Assembly: GCA_037126765.1 (NCBI GenBank)
Contig: JBBCBC010000026.1
Span: forward strand, 10,652,418-10,716,417
Length of the DNA: 64,000 bases
Direction: 5' to 3'
Source: Stenogyne calaminthoides
Taxonomy: Eukaryota; Streptophyta; Magnoliopsida; Lamiales; Lamiaceae
Shown: in pieces, positions 42,987 through 54,262 of the stretch
How the letters are laid out: the number at the start of each line of letters is the position of its first letter
Numbering within the stretch: position 1 is the stretch's first letter
Translations under genes and position numbers: made by a program
Notes under the pieces: generated by a model
Seen by the model: only the letters and a program-made list of their open reading frames with translations
Told to the model about the DNA's origin: nothing
Databases searched by the model: none

Positions 42987-44645
42987 CTAAACATCCAATT
43001 GACTTTAAGTATATTAACAGTGGATTAAAAGGTTGCGACATGTTGAACTGAAATAAATAACGATTGTATGATCACAAAATTATCACATAATTCGATCACA
43101 TGAATCATATTAAAATCTCCAAAAATATGAACATGCATCAGCCAACATCTCAAAACAGTTTAAACAAGCCACGTGGGGTGGGTCATTATTTAAACACAAT
43201 CAAGCAGGTTACAAACAAGAAAGCAGTTACAAACCTTTAATATCCAAATTAATAGTTGACTCCCACTTGACCAATATAAAATTGACAGAGACTTCGGGGA
43301 AGTATATGCATATCAATTTTATACCTAATTAATAGTTTCTCCCACTTGACCAATATAAAATTGACAGAGACTTCGAGTATGTATATGCATATCAATTTTA
43401 TACCTAAGTAATAACCATGATTAAATACAAAATTATTATTTCATTTTGAACGAGCCTCGTGGGGAGGGTCATCGTCGCCACTAATAATAATTCACAATCA
43501 TCCGATGAAATTTATTCATGTGAAAGCTAAATTTTGGCCGTTTCGTGGGGGAAATTTCTCCAAAAGAAATAAAACTAAAATAAATCTTGGAGGTCAAAAT
43601 TAATTCAATTTTATTATCCGGAATAAAATTGTCAATTAATTATTTTAAAGCATATTTAGCAATTTTCAAAAGTGAGATTTTTCCAAAACAATTTCTCATG
43701 CATCGCATATTCAAACATATTAAATAAGCACGAAAAAAAAGCAAACATCAAAACAAAAAATTAAACACAATGGACATATATATCCAATTGTCACGGTTAA
43801 TTTTTGTCATGTCTTGTTCTGAAAAATCATCTTCATAGCCTTCATCGTTCATCTCGAAAAGCTCCCACTCGACCGTAATAAATTCTTTAAAACGTTCTCT
43901 GTCTAGGTTCGAGACGACATCCGACAACGGGTAGCTTGCGGCCCAGAACACATTTCCGCATCGCCTTTGGCCTTTTACGTACTTCCGGACCGGTATCTGT
44001 GCCCGCTTATTTCATTGGTACTCGGCGGTCTTGCCGGATCCGGATCAGCGCCCGCCCCGCCCATAAGATCCTCGACAACCTGGCCCCGCGCGTAACCGTG
44101 TGCATCGAGCTTCCGCCCTCGTCCACCGTTGCCCGTCTCGGCGCGCTCCCGGTTGTAGCGAAATCTGTTATCCTACCGTGAAAGCGTATCGCAGCGCGCG
44201 CTCACGCTTGTGCATGCCTCGGCCCAAGTTCTACCCGCCGCTCGGCCATGCCTGGGCTTGTTCCCACGTGCGCTGTGCGTTCTCGGCCAGACCCATACTC
44301 AATCGCCTAGCACTTCGTGTTTTGGCTCACGTACGTCTGGGCACTTGGTCGCCCGTCTTTAATTCTTCATCTTCGTTTCCGATCCCGTTAAAATTTATTT
44401 ACAAAAAATAAATAAACCTAGATCTAGAGTAGTCTATTATATTGAACGAATCAAACAAATACTAATCTACTCGTGGATTTTCTCACGAGGCAAAATAAAT
44501 TCGAACGAATCGAATTAAAAACCACAATTATATGCATGCATAATTAAACATTAATCAAATACCAAGACAATTTCTACTATCCAATTTCAAATTTAATGAA
44601 AAACGAACTAAATTACAATTTAAAATTCAGAGCCCAAAATCGAGG
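42987..44645 (-). other. copia-A leader and gag start, with GC-rich island
   Basis: Continues copia-A across the Sirevirus. No good Gag frame is left. Two features stand out. One is an 80-bp tandem duplication (43249-43328 and 43329-43408, TTCTCCCACTTGACCAATAT type). The other is a GC-rich, CG-rich island at about 43915-44370 (GGATCCGGATCAGCGCCCGC, CTCGGCGCGCTCCCGG) in AT-rich surroundings. The island is in the same relative place, between primer site and gag, as in copia-B. Frames of up to 103 codons within it have no recognisable domain. Confidence 0.5.
43249..43408. repeat. Tandem duplication, about 80 bp x 2
   Basis: TTAATAGTT...CTCCCACTTGACC...ATACCTAA occurs twice head to tail with few differences (GACTCCC against TCTCCC; GGGGAAG against GAGTATG). 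Confidence 0.88.
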
Positions 44646-44656
44646 CTCTGATACGA
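44646..44656 (-). other. copia-A primer-binding site (degenerate)
   Basis: CTCTGATACGA on the plus strand, TCGTATCAGAG on the minus strand. It matches the iMet site TGGTATCAGAG except for one base and lies 2 bp from the 5' LTR. Confidence 0.8.
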
Positions 44657-44658
44657 GT

Positions 44659-46504
44659 TGTTGGGGAATTAATTGTCCCAGATCTATTCGGGGTGAATAT
44701 TAAATACAGATTTAATTCTAAAAATTATTACTAGCATTATTAATCATATATTAATTCAAATAATAATCCAACAACAAATCATGCATATAAACAAACCACA
44801 TAAATCCTACACATGCAGAATTGCTATGAGTTTACCTGAACTAACCTCTCGGAGTGACAACCGTTGAGAAGATGGATACCCGTTCACACGAACAAACCCA
44901 AATAGACTTATCAAGTATTCCCTCGTCATTGTTCAATAATCCGGTGGTAGGATGCTCACGAACAATTTAACAAAAGGAAAAAATAAAATTATGTTGCACC
45001 ACCTTTGTGGATTTCTAATTTTTCCAACGCATGGAATTGCATTGGAGATGAAACATTCATCCCCTATTTATGAGAAGGTGGGTGGTAGAAATTTTAGGGA
45101 AGAATAATATGGGAAAATTTTTTTCTTGATCTCCAAGAAATCTTGAATATATCTCATATATTCTTTTCTCCATAATTAAAATATTCCAAAAAATCCCACC
45201 TTCTATTGTTATGGATATTTTTGAAAAATAAGGAGTAGGAAAACCAAGATTTGTCTCTTCTTGAATTTATGAGATATTCTTATATTCCAAGAATACATAT
45301 CTTCCATAATATCTTTTCAAGAAAATCTTTCCTTCCTTATTTATTTAAATTTTCAAAACTTTCTCCAATAAATAACCAAGTGGGAGATTTCTTGAATTTA
45401 ATGAGATAAACTTGTATTCCAAGAATACTTATCCTCATTCCATAACAAAATTCAAAGAAAATTTTTCTCCCTCTTTTATTTATTTATTTTCAAAAAACAA
45501 AGGAAAAATCGGCAACAATATTTTATATTATTTCAAAGACTTTTTTCAGTTATTGGACTTTATCTTTGGGCTACTTGAGGGACCTTTAGGAGAATTAAGA
45601 TTGGACCTTCCAATGGACCTTGAATTATCAATATTGAGCCACAATATTATTCAAGCCCATAAATATTAATTAATCCCATTACATAATTAATATTGCACTA
45701 TCCATCTTAACCCATATTACTGTTAATATGGCTTCCGGTTATTATTTTTTGTGTCTAAGATTATTTAGTCCATTAATTAATTTAAGCTAGTGAAATAGCT
45801 TCACATTAATTAATATATTTTTCCTTGGTTCAGGAACGACTCAACATTATTATCCATACCGAAAACTAATTCCACTTGCAAGATTTAGTATGATAAAACT
45901 TCTGAGCCTCCCAAGGGGACAAATCAAGTAAGACATACTTGCACACGATTCTCCGTATTAAATCTTAGCAATCGCCATGTAACTAATAATATTTCCCAAG
46001 ATATAAGGTATTGAATCACATTGATTCTCTACCCATCATAAGTCAAAGCAGTAGTTATTAATTCCACACGATCCTATTTAAGGGACGGGGATTATGAAAT
46101 AACTAACCAGTGAGGTCTAATTCTTCTATATTCGGTACTGAAGAATTTATCCTCCTGTAGGTCCTATTCAGCGCATCATAATGCACTAGTGCAATCTCTT
46201 GATCAAGACAAGTCAATCCGAGCCTTGCACTTCAACCTTTCACGATGGATTGTTCATTTCCATCTAGGTTGTGAATTCTGTACTTTTGGTTACAAGGGAA
46301 TGTTAATTTAATCTTCTGTGATCTGGTATCACTAAATTAACTACAATGTAACACGTACTATTTATTGAACAGTTGTGTAGTAAATATATGTAACATTCAA
46401 TGATATTTAAAGCAACAGTGATAAATAATTTATTTCAGTAAATAAGATAGAAATTCAATTTTGTTATACAAAGTAAAAGCATACTTTCCAGTATAACCCC
46501 AACA
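44659..46504 (-). repeat. copia-A 5' LTR
   Basis: TGTTGGGGAATTAATT to GTATAACCCCAACA, 1846 bp. This is the cleanest copy of this LTR family in the window. Its minus strand carries a CATAAATAGGGGATGAA promoter-like stretch (about 45057-45075). CCCGA follows at 46505. Confidence 0.94.
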
Positions 46505-47258
46505 CCCGAAGGTGGATTACATCAAGAGGCCTAAAGACAACACAAAACAAGGATACATCAAAGCAACCATTCTTAGACTACTTGCTACTACTCGACTTCT
46601 CAGCGACTTCTGGGCAGCCTCCGACTTCAAAGCTTGCTGATCAAAAGTATTGTTGGGGATGGAGTTCAACAATTTCTCAATCTCCTTTTTCTTATCGGGA
46701 TTCTTGATGTTATCATTCTTAAGAACATCCAGAATCCCATCAGCAGCACCACTAACTATGTTCAAAGGCTGCCCACCTAATTGTTGCTGAATAACACTCG
46801 TGGATTTGTGGGCAGCTCATCTCCTTAGTCTTGGGATGGTAAACACCTCCCCTAGAGGCCGGTTACGGCATGCTCGCCCGGGGATGCCACGCCCGAAGTT
46901 TCAATGACCTCCGGCTGGGCCTCAGTCTCGCCCGTTTGGGTCTTGAGGACCATGTTAGGATGTCCTGGCTGCGTCTCATCAGGGTCGGGGGTGGGAAACC
47001 TGATCCTGTTTTGATTGGGGAAGAATGACAAATCGATGCCCATTTCTTCCAAATCTTTGATCTCCAACACGATGTCGGGATCAGGAGGGTTGTCACGAAC
47101 ATATTCAGTCAGCTCGACAACTATGTCAGTGAGGTCGGCCGCAGGGTTCTTCCGGTGAATGACTCGAATGGCCCCTGCAATCTCCATGATGTAGGCATAG
47201 TTGGCATTCTGCTCCTCAACTCGTTTAAAATGCTCATCTTTGGCGGTCAATTTCTCCC

Positions 47259-48972
47259 TGTTGGGATATTTTAGTTTTGATGAATTATGCCAAAACATTA
47301 TCAACTTGTGTTATTTAAGTTAATTTACAGATAACAAGTTGAGGGGGAACGAGAGAACAAGTTAAGGGGGAACTCATGAAATCAGACAAAGATGATCAAG
47401 ATCAGACGAGACTGCAGACGAGACTGTTCGAGATCAGATGAGTAAGATGAGTTCTGAGTTAACTGAAGAGCTGAGCAAAATTAGAATTGAAGAAAAAGCT
47501 AAGCCAAAGAAATCGAAGGAGAGAGTCAAATTTGATCGGATACTGGGCAGAGACATGTTCGGATGACCGGTAAGAACATTTGAGCTAATCTGGTGATCGG
47601 AAGAGCGACATGTCGATCGAACTAAATGACGAAGATAAGAAGATGAGGTAGCCGATCGTAAGAGGAAGCAGATGAGACCGATCGAGATCGGGACGTGATT
47701 GAGATCGAGATGTCTAACTCGATGCTGGTGACTGATGCTATCCCGATATGTTGACTGAAGATGTCTTTGATCCGATCATTCGGTTTGATCAGACCGTGCA
47801 AGAAGAAATCGATACTTTGAGTCAAGTGACCGAGGGTCGGTGAGTAAAAAGTGACACGAGGGTCGGGATGTCGAAGTCGGAAGAATTTGAACTTCGAAGC
47901 CCGAGTGTCGAAGATGCCCGATCGACAAGGTCACCAAGAGAAGTCTGCTGAATCAAGAATCCTGAAGTAAAAGTATCTTGAAGACTCAGAAGAATCCTGA
48001 GACTCAGAAGAATCCTGAAGACTCAGAAGAAACCTGAGACTCAGAAGAATCCTGAAAACTCAGAAGAACCCTGAAGACTCAGAAGATCCTGAAGAATATA
48101 GCCGTTAGATTCAGCTGACGTAGACCAATGAGAGGAAGACAACCAAAACTGAAAAAGTTGCAGAACTTCTGAGAATAGTATGGATTTGAATGTGATTCTC
48201 TCCAACTGTAACATTCAAATCCACACTATAAATACAAGGTCTTTCATCATTCTAAAGTGTGGAGAATGTGGAAAAAGATGCTACAGAGCCAAGAGCCATA
48301 TACTCAAGCATTCCCACCATAGAACACAAATCTGTAGACATACAAATACATCCATGAGTGTTCTAAAACCCAATTTAAGCAACCCACGATATATCCTAAG
48401 CTTAGAGAGATTTTCCCAACATTAGCATAAAGGCTAAACCATTGTACGGGAAAATCTCAACCTAGTTGGAGACACCAACCAAACCCAAACCCTCTTGTTA
48501 GGTAGTTTGTGTGTGATTGTTGGAGTTGTAAAGAGTTAGTAAGCTGCAGTTGAGTCAGCCAGAAAGCTCTAGAGAAGAAGTGAGTAAACTGTTTTAGACA
48601 GTCAGAAAGCTTGTAGGCAATCCCGTGGAGGGTGATAAGTCCCGAGGCGAGCCCGAGAGGGTGATAAGTCCAGTTTGAGTGAGAGCTCATTAAATATCTG
48701 TAGGCAATCCCGTGGAGGGAGATAAGTCCCGTTTGAAGGAATTTCCCTAGGATAAGGGAGAGTGGATGTAGGAGCTTGAGTCTCCGAACCACTATACTTT
48801 GTTGTGTTCTTTATTGCTTTATGTTCTTACTTGTCATATGCATTCAATTATAAGCAAAAAAAAACACATGGGCTTAAAACGCAAAAAATTGGAATCACCA
48901 CTCCTTCACCCCTGTTTTATATGCATTACATGATTTTTTCCGCATTTCATGAGTTTTTCACTGGGACCAACA
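47259..48972 (+). repeat. Solo LTR (Sirevirus-like), plus orientation
   Basis: TGTTGGGATATTTTAG to CTGGGACCAACA, 1714 bp, flanked by CTCCC (47254-47258 and 48973-48977). It contains AGTGGATGTAGGAGCTTGAG, the reverse of the conserved Sirevirus LTR block, so it reads on the plus strand. A TATAAATACAAGG promoter-like box is at 48226. No primer site or coding sequence is attached. It splits the gypsy antisense ORF. Confidence 0.92.
47970..48092 (+). repeat. Tandem repeats in the solo LTR
   Basis: GACTCAGAAGAATCCTGAA units of 17-20 bp repeat about seven times (with AGAACCCTGAA and AGAAACCTGAG variants). It is the counterpart, on the other strand, of the CTTCAGTGTCTTCAG arrays in the Sirevirus LTRs. 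Confidence 0.88.
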
Positions 48973-50417
48973 CTCCCCAACCTAGACATCCTTACGGATC
49001 AGTTCCCCTTTCAGCCGAGCCACGACATCTCTCTCCTCCCCGAGCAGGTCCCCTGCGACCTTCAGCTGGTCCTCAAGCTCCGAAGCTTTCTTGGTCATTT
49101 TAGACTTGGTGGTTTCTAGCTTCTTCTGAGTCTCGTAAGTGGCCACCAACGACTTGGCCTGTTTAGAGATCGTCCACTGGGCTTTCTCCAGATTAGTGAT
49201 CTCGGTATCCGACTGTCCACAAGCCTTCTCCAGATAGATGGCCGCGTTCTGGACATGGACAAAGGTCGAATACAAGTTGCCCATAATCTTCTTACGATGG
49301 GCGTTGTAGTGATCTTCTTTCGTCCATACTGGGGGCATGTTCCTTATGGTCCTCTAGAGGTAGTTGAGCCAATCCTCGGGTAACCCTTCCAAGGAAAGCC
49401 GTGGTGACCTCAGGAAGCTCAGCACTTCCGGAGAAAACTTGGTCGGCGTAACATTCTGGCTGCAAAAGGAAGAATTATCAGAAGAATGATAATAAAGTAA
49501 GATAAAGTGGACAAATATTAAACTCACTTTTCACCGCGTCCTCGTCCCAACCTATCTGGGAATCATCCTCCGGATGGCAACCGTTGGATGGTGCGAACAT
49601 CAGCTACGAGGTCGGGCTAGGAATCTTTCTCCAGTGTCCCGGTTTATCTCAGACCGGTAAGTGCTGATCTCTACCCTTGCCTTCTTGGGAGGTCGCTCGG
49701 TGGTCTACGGAGCGGATTCCCCAGCTTTCTTTTTCCCCTAGTCGACAGCAGGAGGGGAAGTATGGGCTGACGCCTCGGGGGGAGTGCTTGTACCAGTCAC
49801 ACACCTCAATGAACCAAGCACCGACTTCTTTGGGGATGTTATCACGGAAGCTGATGGTTGACGTCGGTAAGTCGGGATATTAGGAACTGCCACCACAAAG
49901 AGGAGCTAGTTAACACCAAACCCCATATCGTTAACAGTGGGATGCGGGGCAAGAAAACTTACAAGGAATCTTGAGATGACGGGGATAGGTGTACAGACCA
50001 GTTTTAAGCCGATCTAGCTCGGAGTTCAAGGCGTTGACGTCTCGACAGCTCGGGGGAGTGTCTCGAACCAAGTTAAACGCATCAAGGAAATCCCAATATA
50101 GCTCAGCAGGCCGGAGCGCAAATACTGCAAAATAAGAAGAGAGTTAGATCAGTACCACTTTAAGTGCAGAAATAAAAATTTTACCATTTTAAACTCGGAT
50201 TGCGTAATCCGTTGGAACATGGATGGGAAATGTGCTCGAAGGGTCTCCGACAAACCACCACCTCTAGTGCCAACCATCCACTTTATTGGGAATCCCACTT
50301 ACGAGCTCCTTGTTCTTGCAAAGTCGCACGACATTATAGCCTCCGGATTGAGCAATGGGTGTCATCACGTATGATATCTCGCTATGGTTCCGCAACCGGT
50401 ACAACCCGGCCTGCCCC

Positions 50418-50857
50418 AATATGTTTGGTAAATAGTTTATAAATTAATTATAACTAATTGCACATTAAAATTAATAAATCATATATAGAAAGATAAATAG
50501 AATTATATACAAAATTATTATTCCACAAAAAGACTTTGAAATAAAATTTGAGTTATAATTTTTTTATACTAACGCCAAAACAAAACTCAAACGTATTAGG
50601 TATACTTGCTTTTTTAGTTCTTATTATATAATTATAATTTTCAAGACCTGGATATTTTTCGATGGATCTATGTATACATGTACAATGCTCATTCAAATAA
50701 GAAAAATAATAAATTTAAAATTCATATAATTATAATTTGGTCAACTAATCAATTTCCAAATATTTCATTATATATTGAGTATAGTTTTTACTACATCAAA
50801 TCAACCATATTAACTAAGCGGTTGAGTATTAGCATTATCTTTGTGACATTAATTAAA
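50418..50857. other. AT-rich spacer
   Basis: Strongly AT-rich with no motif I recognise. The gypsy antisense ORF stops abruptly at its left edge and the Helitron starts at its right edge. Confidence 0.4.
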
Positions 50858-52178
50858 CTAGTATTTCACCCGTGCGATGCACGATTATTGTTTTGCATAT
50901 AGTAGATCTGTTGTGAAATTTATTTCATATTTATTAAATGAATTCCAACATAACTCTTCACTTATCATACAAAATACCCTTTCGTAACTTTTTTCTTTTA
51001 TGGATGCTCAATTATATAGACTTTTTTTCATATAAAGTAACTTTTTTCTAATTAATTTACTATTCAAATCCTATGCACAATTATGTTAGAAACTATAATA
51101 ACTATTAAATAGGGTTAAAGAAAGCAAAATATTCAACTTCATACTTCAATTTTATCGTAGAAACTCACATAATACGTAGCACATATTAGCGCGTCATATC
51201 ACATAGATGAAATGATATTATCTGTTCCATTTTCAGTGTTCCACTTTATGTTTCGTAATGCAGATTTATGACATATGAAAAATAAAAAATTATCCAATGG
51301 ACCACCATAATCCTTGACCCATTTGTTAAAAATCCAGGAAATAGAATAAATTTGGAAAATGGAAAATGGTACAGAGGAATTGAATTGCACTGGGATATAC
51401 ATTTATACTACACACATTAGAGAGTATAGATTTATACCATTTCTAGTGAAAACAACCTCCATTGAAAATCAATGCCAGCTTTCCACCAAATTTCACCCAA
51501 ACCAAATCCCCGTTGCTCATCCATTTCGAACCATTCCCCAGAAGAGTATATGAGATACGAAAATATAAATAATAAGAGATTATTTAATATGAAAAAATGT
51601 GAGATATTATATTGAGCCACCCCATTGCCACATAGTGTCCATCTTCTTCTCAAAGTCATGATTTTTTCTCATTTTCATGAAGCTGAAAAAAAATTCTCAT
51701 TTTCATCTCAAAGTTTAAAAAAAAGAAAATTCTCATTGCAAATATTGCTAGTGTGAGACACCTCAAGAATCGTTGATTTCCTCAAAAGGCATGCAAAAAG
51801 CAAGATTAATAGGAAGAATGGGTTCAAGTGTTTTCCTTTATGGTGGAGGTTTAGAGTTCATCCAGAGACTCATAATACAAAAATCATAAATCAAAATGTC
51901 AGATAGTCGAGAAAACCTATATATGCATATATTTAAAAAATATTTTAAAAAATTATAGATTCAAGCACATTCAAGTAATTATCAATCGCCGCTCTATCTC
52001 TACACTTGAATATGTTTGAGGAAAATGAGAGTGGATAGTTAATGAAAGTGGAGAAAGAGAGAGAGAGTTGTGAGGAAATGGGGCAAACAGTTACTGTGAC
52101 TGAAGAGAAAGTGGGGAAAATAGTAAAATGGGAGGGAATTGCAGGACTTTGCTCTTTTTATATAAGTATAGATATAGA
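50858..52178 (-). mobile_element. Non-autonomous Helitron
   Basis: On the minus strand it starts TCTATATCTATACTTATATA after an A (52179), and ends with the hairpin CGTGCATCGCACG, then GGTGAAATA and CTAG, followed by T (50857). A 5' TC, a 3' CTRR preceded by a GC-rich hairpin about ten bases upstream, and insertion between A and T define Helitrons. The 1.3 kb interior is AT-rich and has no Rep/helicase coding. This terminus type (ACCCGTGCGATGCACG on the plus strand) is abundant in plant genomes. Confidence 0.75.
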
Positions 52179-52326
52179 TTAATGGTTGAGGAGTTACACC
52201 AATTTTGTTTATTAATATGTGGATAATTATTCACTGCATACTTTTAGCGGATGTGAGAAGGGAACTATGATTATCAAATTCAAAGTGTTGAACAAGTGTG
52301 ATGGTCAAACTAAGTCAAGTGTGATG
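52179..52326. other. Short spacer
   Basis: 148 bp between the Helitron and the next LTR; no feature recognised. Confidence 0.4.
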
Positions 52327-52794
52327 TGTTGAGCACGGAATCGGGTTCGGCTCATCAAGAACCGGTCTAAATCTCAGAAACCGGACTCTACTTCCATCTG
52401 CTGCAGAAACCGGTTCAATACGGTTATAACCGTTTCTACAGCGCAGCGAGGCACGATTTTGAAGCTCGATTCCCATGATTTGCACTCGGAATTCACCAGA
52501 ATTAGTTGAGGGATTTTATTTGTTAGCACTAGAAGGATCTATTCCAGTTGTTATCATCTTCGATTGAGCGGTTTATATAAAACACACAAAATATTAGGGT
52601 TTGAGAGAATTCGATTCAATTGAGACGAATTGAGGAGTTTAATATGTAATTACTTGTTCATATAGTGAAAGTGAGGCGCCCTGATCCCGTGGATGTAGGC
52701 ATTCTAAGCCAAACCACGTAAATCTTCTTCTTCTTCTTTTTACGTTCGTTCTCTAGTTTCTCGGTGGATACAGTGTTAGTTGCTGTCTTTAACA
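52327..52794 (+). repeat. Putative copia-D 5' LTR
   Basis: Starts TGTTGAGCACGGAATCGG and ends TGCTGTCTTTAACA (468 bp). It contains GGTTTATATAAAACAC as a TATA-like promoter (about 52570) and GTGGATGTAGGCATTC, a word common in the R region of short plant copia LTRs. It is followed by GTGGCCGTCTGTGGGAAG, resembling the GGCGCCGTCTGTGGGAA primer-site region of some plant retroelements, and then by a gag start codon. No partner LTR is in the window, so the exact limits are inferred. Confidence 0.55.
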
Positions 52795-52829
52795 AGTGTG
52801 GCCGTCTGTGGGAAGCGTGTTGAAGGATT

Positions 52830-53820
52830 ATGGCAGCAATGAAGCTAGATATTGAGAAGTTTACGGACAAGAACGATTTTGAGCTTTGAAAATTCAAGAC
52901 GAAGGCTCTTCTCACCCATCATGGGCAGTTGAATGCACTCAAATCCGCAGATCAATGGCCGGCATCTTCATCTACAAACGCAACAGAAAATCAAGCTAAG
53001 AAGAATGAAATTCTGGAAAAGGCTCATAGTACCATCATCTTGTGTCTTGGTGAAAAACCACTTAGGGAGGTTGCAAAAGAGAAGTCTGCACTTGACTTGT
53101 GGAACAGATTGGAGGATTTGTATCGATCAAAATCTCCATCTAACAAGTTGTATATGAAGCAGAGGCTCTTAGCATTCAAAATGACAGATGAGAAGGGTTT
53201 AAATGAGCAACTGGATGAATGCTTGAGGGCCATGGTTGATCTGGAAAGTTTAGAGGTCAAGATGGAGGATGATGACAAAGCGCTGGTGCTTCTGAACTCT
53301 TTGCCTAAGTCATTTGAAAATTTCAAAGACACTTTGTTGTTTGGAAGGCAGGAATAACTCAGTTTTGATGCAATTCAAACTGCCATCAAGACCAAGTTTC
53401 TGCAGATGAAGGATGCAAAGAAAAATTCAAAGGATTAAGAAGGCTTAGAATGTAAAATTTAAGGGAGGAAAAAAGAAATTCAACAAGAAGAAAGGATGCA
53501 AAAGGTGCACAAACTGATCAGAAGGGAGGCTTTGGGGAAAAGAGAAAATTTTTCTCTTGTCACAAAACAGGTCACTTGAAGAAGGATTGTCCAGAAAGGG
53601 AAAAGAACAAATATAAAAAGACTCAAGAAAACTATAAAGATGCTGGCTGGCACATTTGAAGTGCGCTATGAAAAAGTCTTTGAAGCCATGTGATGAATCG
53701 ATACCAAGATGCATGAAGAGTGGGTTCTTGATTCAGGATGTTCTTTTCATATGTGTCCTACTGCAAGATGGTTTGAAAATCTCAAGAAGAGTGATGGAGG
53801 TTTGCACTATTAATGTCACA
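52830..53820 (+). pseudogene. copia-D Gag and protease start, truncated
   Basis: The start at ATG 52830 gives MAAMKLDIEKFTDKNDFEL, then a stop where the family has Trp, and then an open frame with FKTKALLTHHGQLNALK, EKAHSTIILCLGEKPLREVAKEKSALDLWNRLEDLY, KLYMKQRLLAFKM and LLNSLPKSFENFKDTLL. This is the UBN2-type Gag. A zinc-knuckle tail TGHLKKDCPERE (about 53569) and the protease block VLDSGCSFHMCPTARWFENL (53727-53786) follow in other frames. The element stops at about 53820 against a fragment in opposite orientation. Confidence 0.85.
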
Positions 53821-54262
53821 GAAGATAGGCACATTCGTAGCTACAATGTTATAATCCCTCAGCTGCTAAAGCCAAAGCAGTTGGGAGCAACAACTTCCTG
53901 CGGCCATATATTCTGCTTCAGTAGTAGATGAGGCAACAGATGTCTGCTTCTTTGAAAACCAAGAAATCAGTTTACTTCCCAGAAACTGACATGTACCTGA
54001 GGTTGATTTTCTGTCTATCCTACAACCTCCATAATCAGAATTAGGGTACCCAGTAAGCTCTAGATTATCATCTGCAGGGTACCATAAACCAAGGTTCAGA
54101 TACTTAAGAATCTGCTTAGGTGCTATCAAGTGGCTCTGCTTTGGATTTGCCTGAAATCTGGCACATACACCTACTGCAAATGTTATATCTGGTCTACTGG
54201 CCCTATACTCCTTCTGATTAGTTTTCTGACCACTTTCATCTGGATACATCTTGAAGGCAGTC
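53821..54262 (-). pseudogene. Sirevirus RNase H fragment
   Basis: A 127-codon minus-strand frame: RPDITFAVGVCARFQANPKQSHLIAPKQILKYL (RT thumb end), then LTGYPNSDYGGCRIDRKSTSGTCQFLGSKLISWFSKKQTSVASSTTEAEYMAAGSCCSQLLWL (RNase H). It is close to the Sirevirus at 35300-35600 and less damaged than it. Joined head-on to copia-D Gag at one side and, without a gap, to an unrelated copia integrase at the other. Confidence 0.88.

Larger units (their letters stand above)
22515..46504 (-). mobile_element. copia-A: decayed Ty1/copia element, host of a nested Sirevirus
   Basis: Flanked by CCCGA on both sides (22510-22514, 46505-46509). On the minus strand: 5' LTR 46504-44659, degenerate primer site near 44656-44646, leader and start of gag 44645-42987, then (after the Sirevirus) gag-protease-integrase-RNase H 28779-25132, polypurine tract and 3' LTR 25120-22515. 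LTRs are 1846 bp and, once the MITE and its duplicated site are removed, 1839 bp. RT is deleted. It is the same family as copia-C at 60033-64000. Confidence 0.93.
9446..50417 (+). mobile_element. Ty3/gypsy element (Tat/Ogre/Retand type), split by three nested insertions
   Basis: Pieces lie at 9446-11660, 21156-22514, 46505-47258 and 48973-50417. Removing the insertions rejoins them: each gap is flanked by a 5-bp duplication (GAAAC, CCCGA, CTCCC). Order is RT, RNase H, second RNase H, integrase (plus strand), then a non-coding tract and an ORF on the minus strand. The additional archaeal-type RNase H and the antisense ORF after integrase are features described for the Tat lineage (Ogre, Grande, RIRE2). 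Neither LTR nor the gag is present: the left end abuts a copia LTR fragment and the right end is lost in AT-rich sequence. Many stop codons show it is old. Confidence 0.8.
46510..50417 (-). pseudogene. Antisense ORF of the gypsy element (Tat-lineage type)
   Basis: Lies downstream of the gypsy pol on the opposite strand. From high to low: LYRLRNHSEISYVMTPIAQSGGYNVVRLCKNKELVSGIPNKVDGWH, then RWWFVGDPSSTFPIH (50420-50170), LRPAELYWDFLDAFNLV (about 50110), and a heptad-rich region MPPVWTKEDHYNAHRKKI...LATYETQKKLETTKSKMTKKASELEDQLK (49338-48982). It is interrupted by a solo LTR and resumes LTAKDEHFKRVEEQNANYAYIMEIAGAIRVIHRKNPAADLTDI (47258-46852), ending near 46517. The GWxxxWFFV block followed by coiled coil is the form I know from antisense ORFs of Ogre/Grande-like elements (gene 23 type). 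Function unknown. Several stops; the N-terminus is cut off at 50417. Confidence 0.7.

Noticed and set aside
43936..44411. Frames of 81 and 103 codons in the GC-rich island
   Set aside because: Composition-driven open frames with no domain and no homologous frame in the other copia elements.
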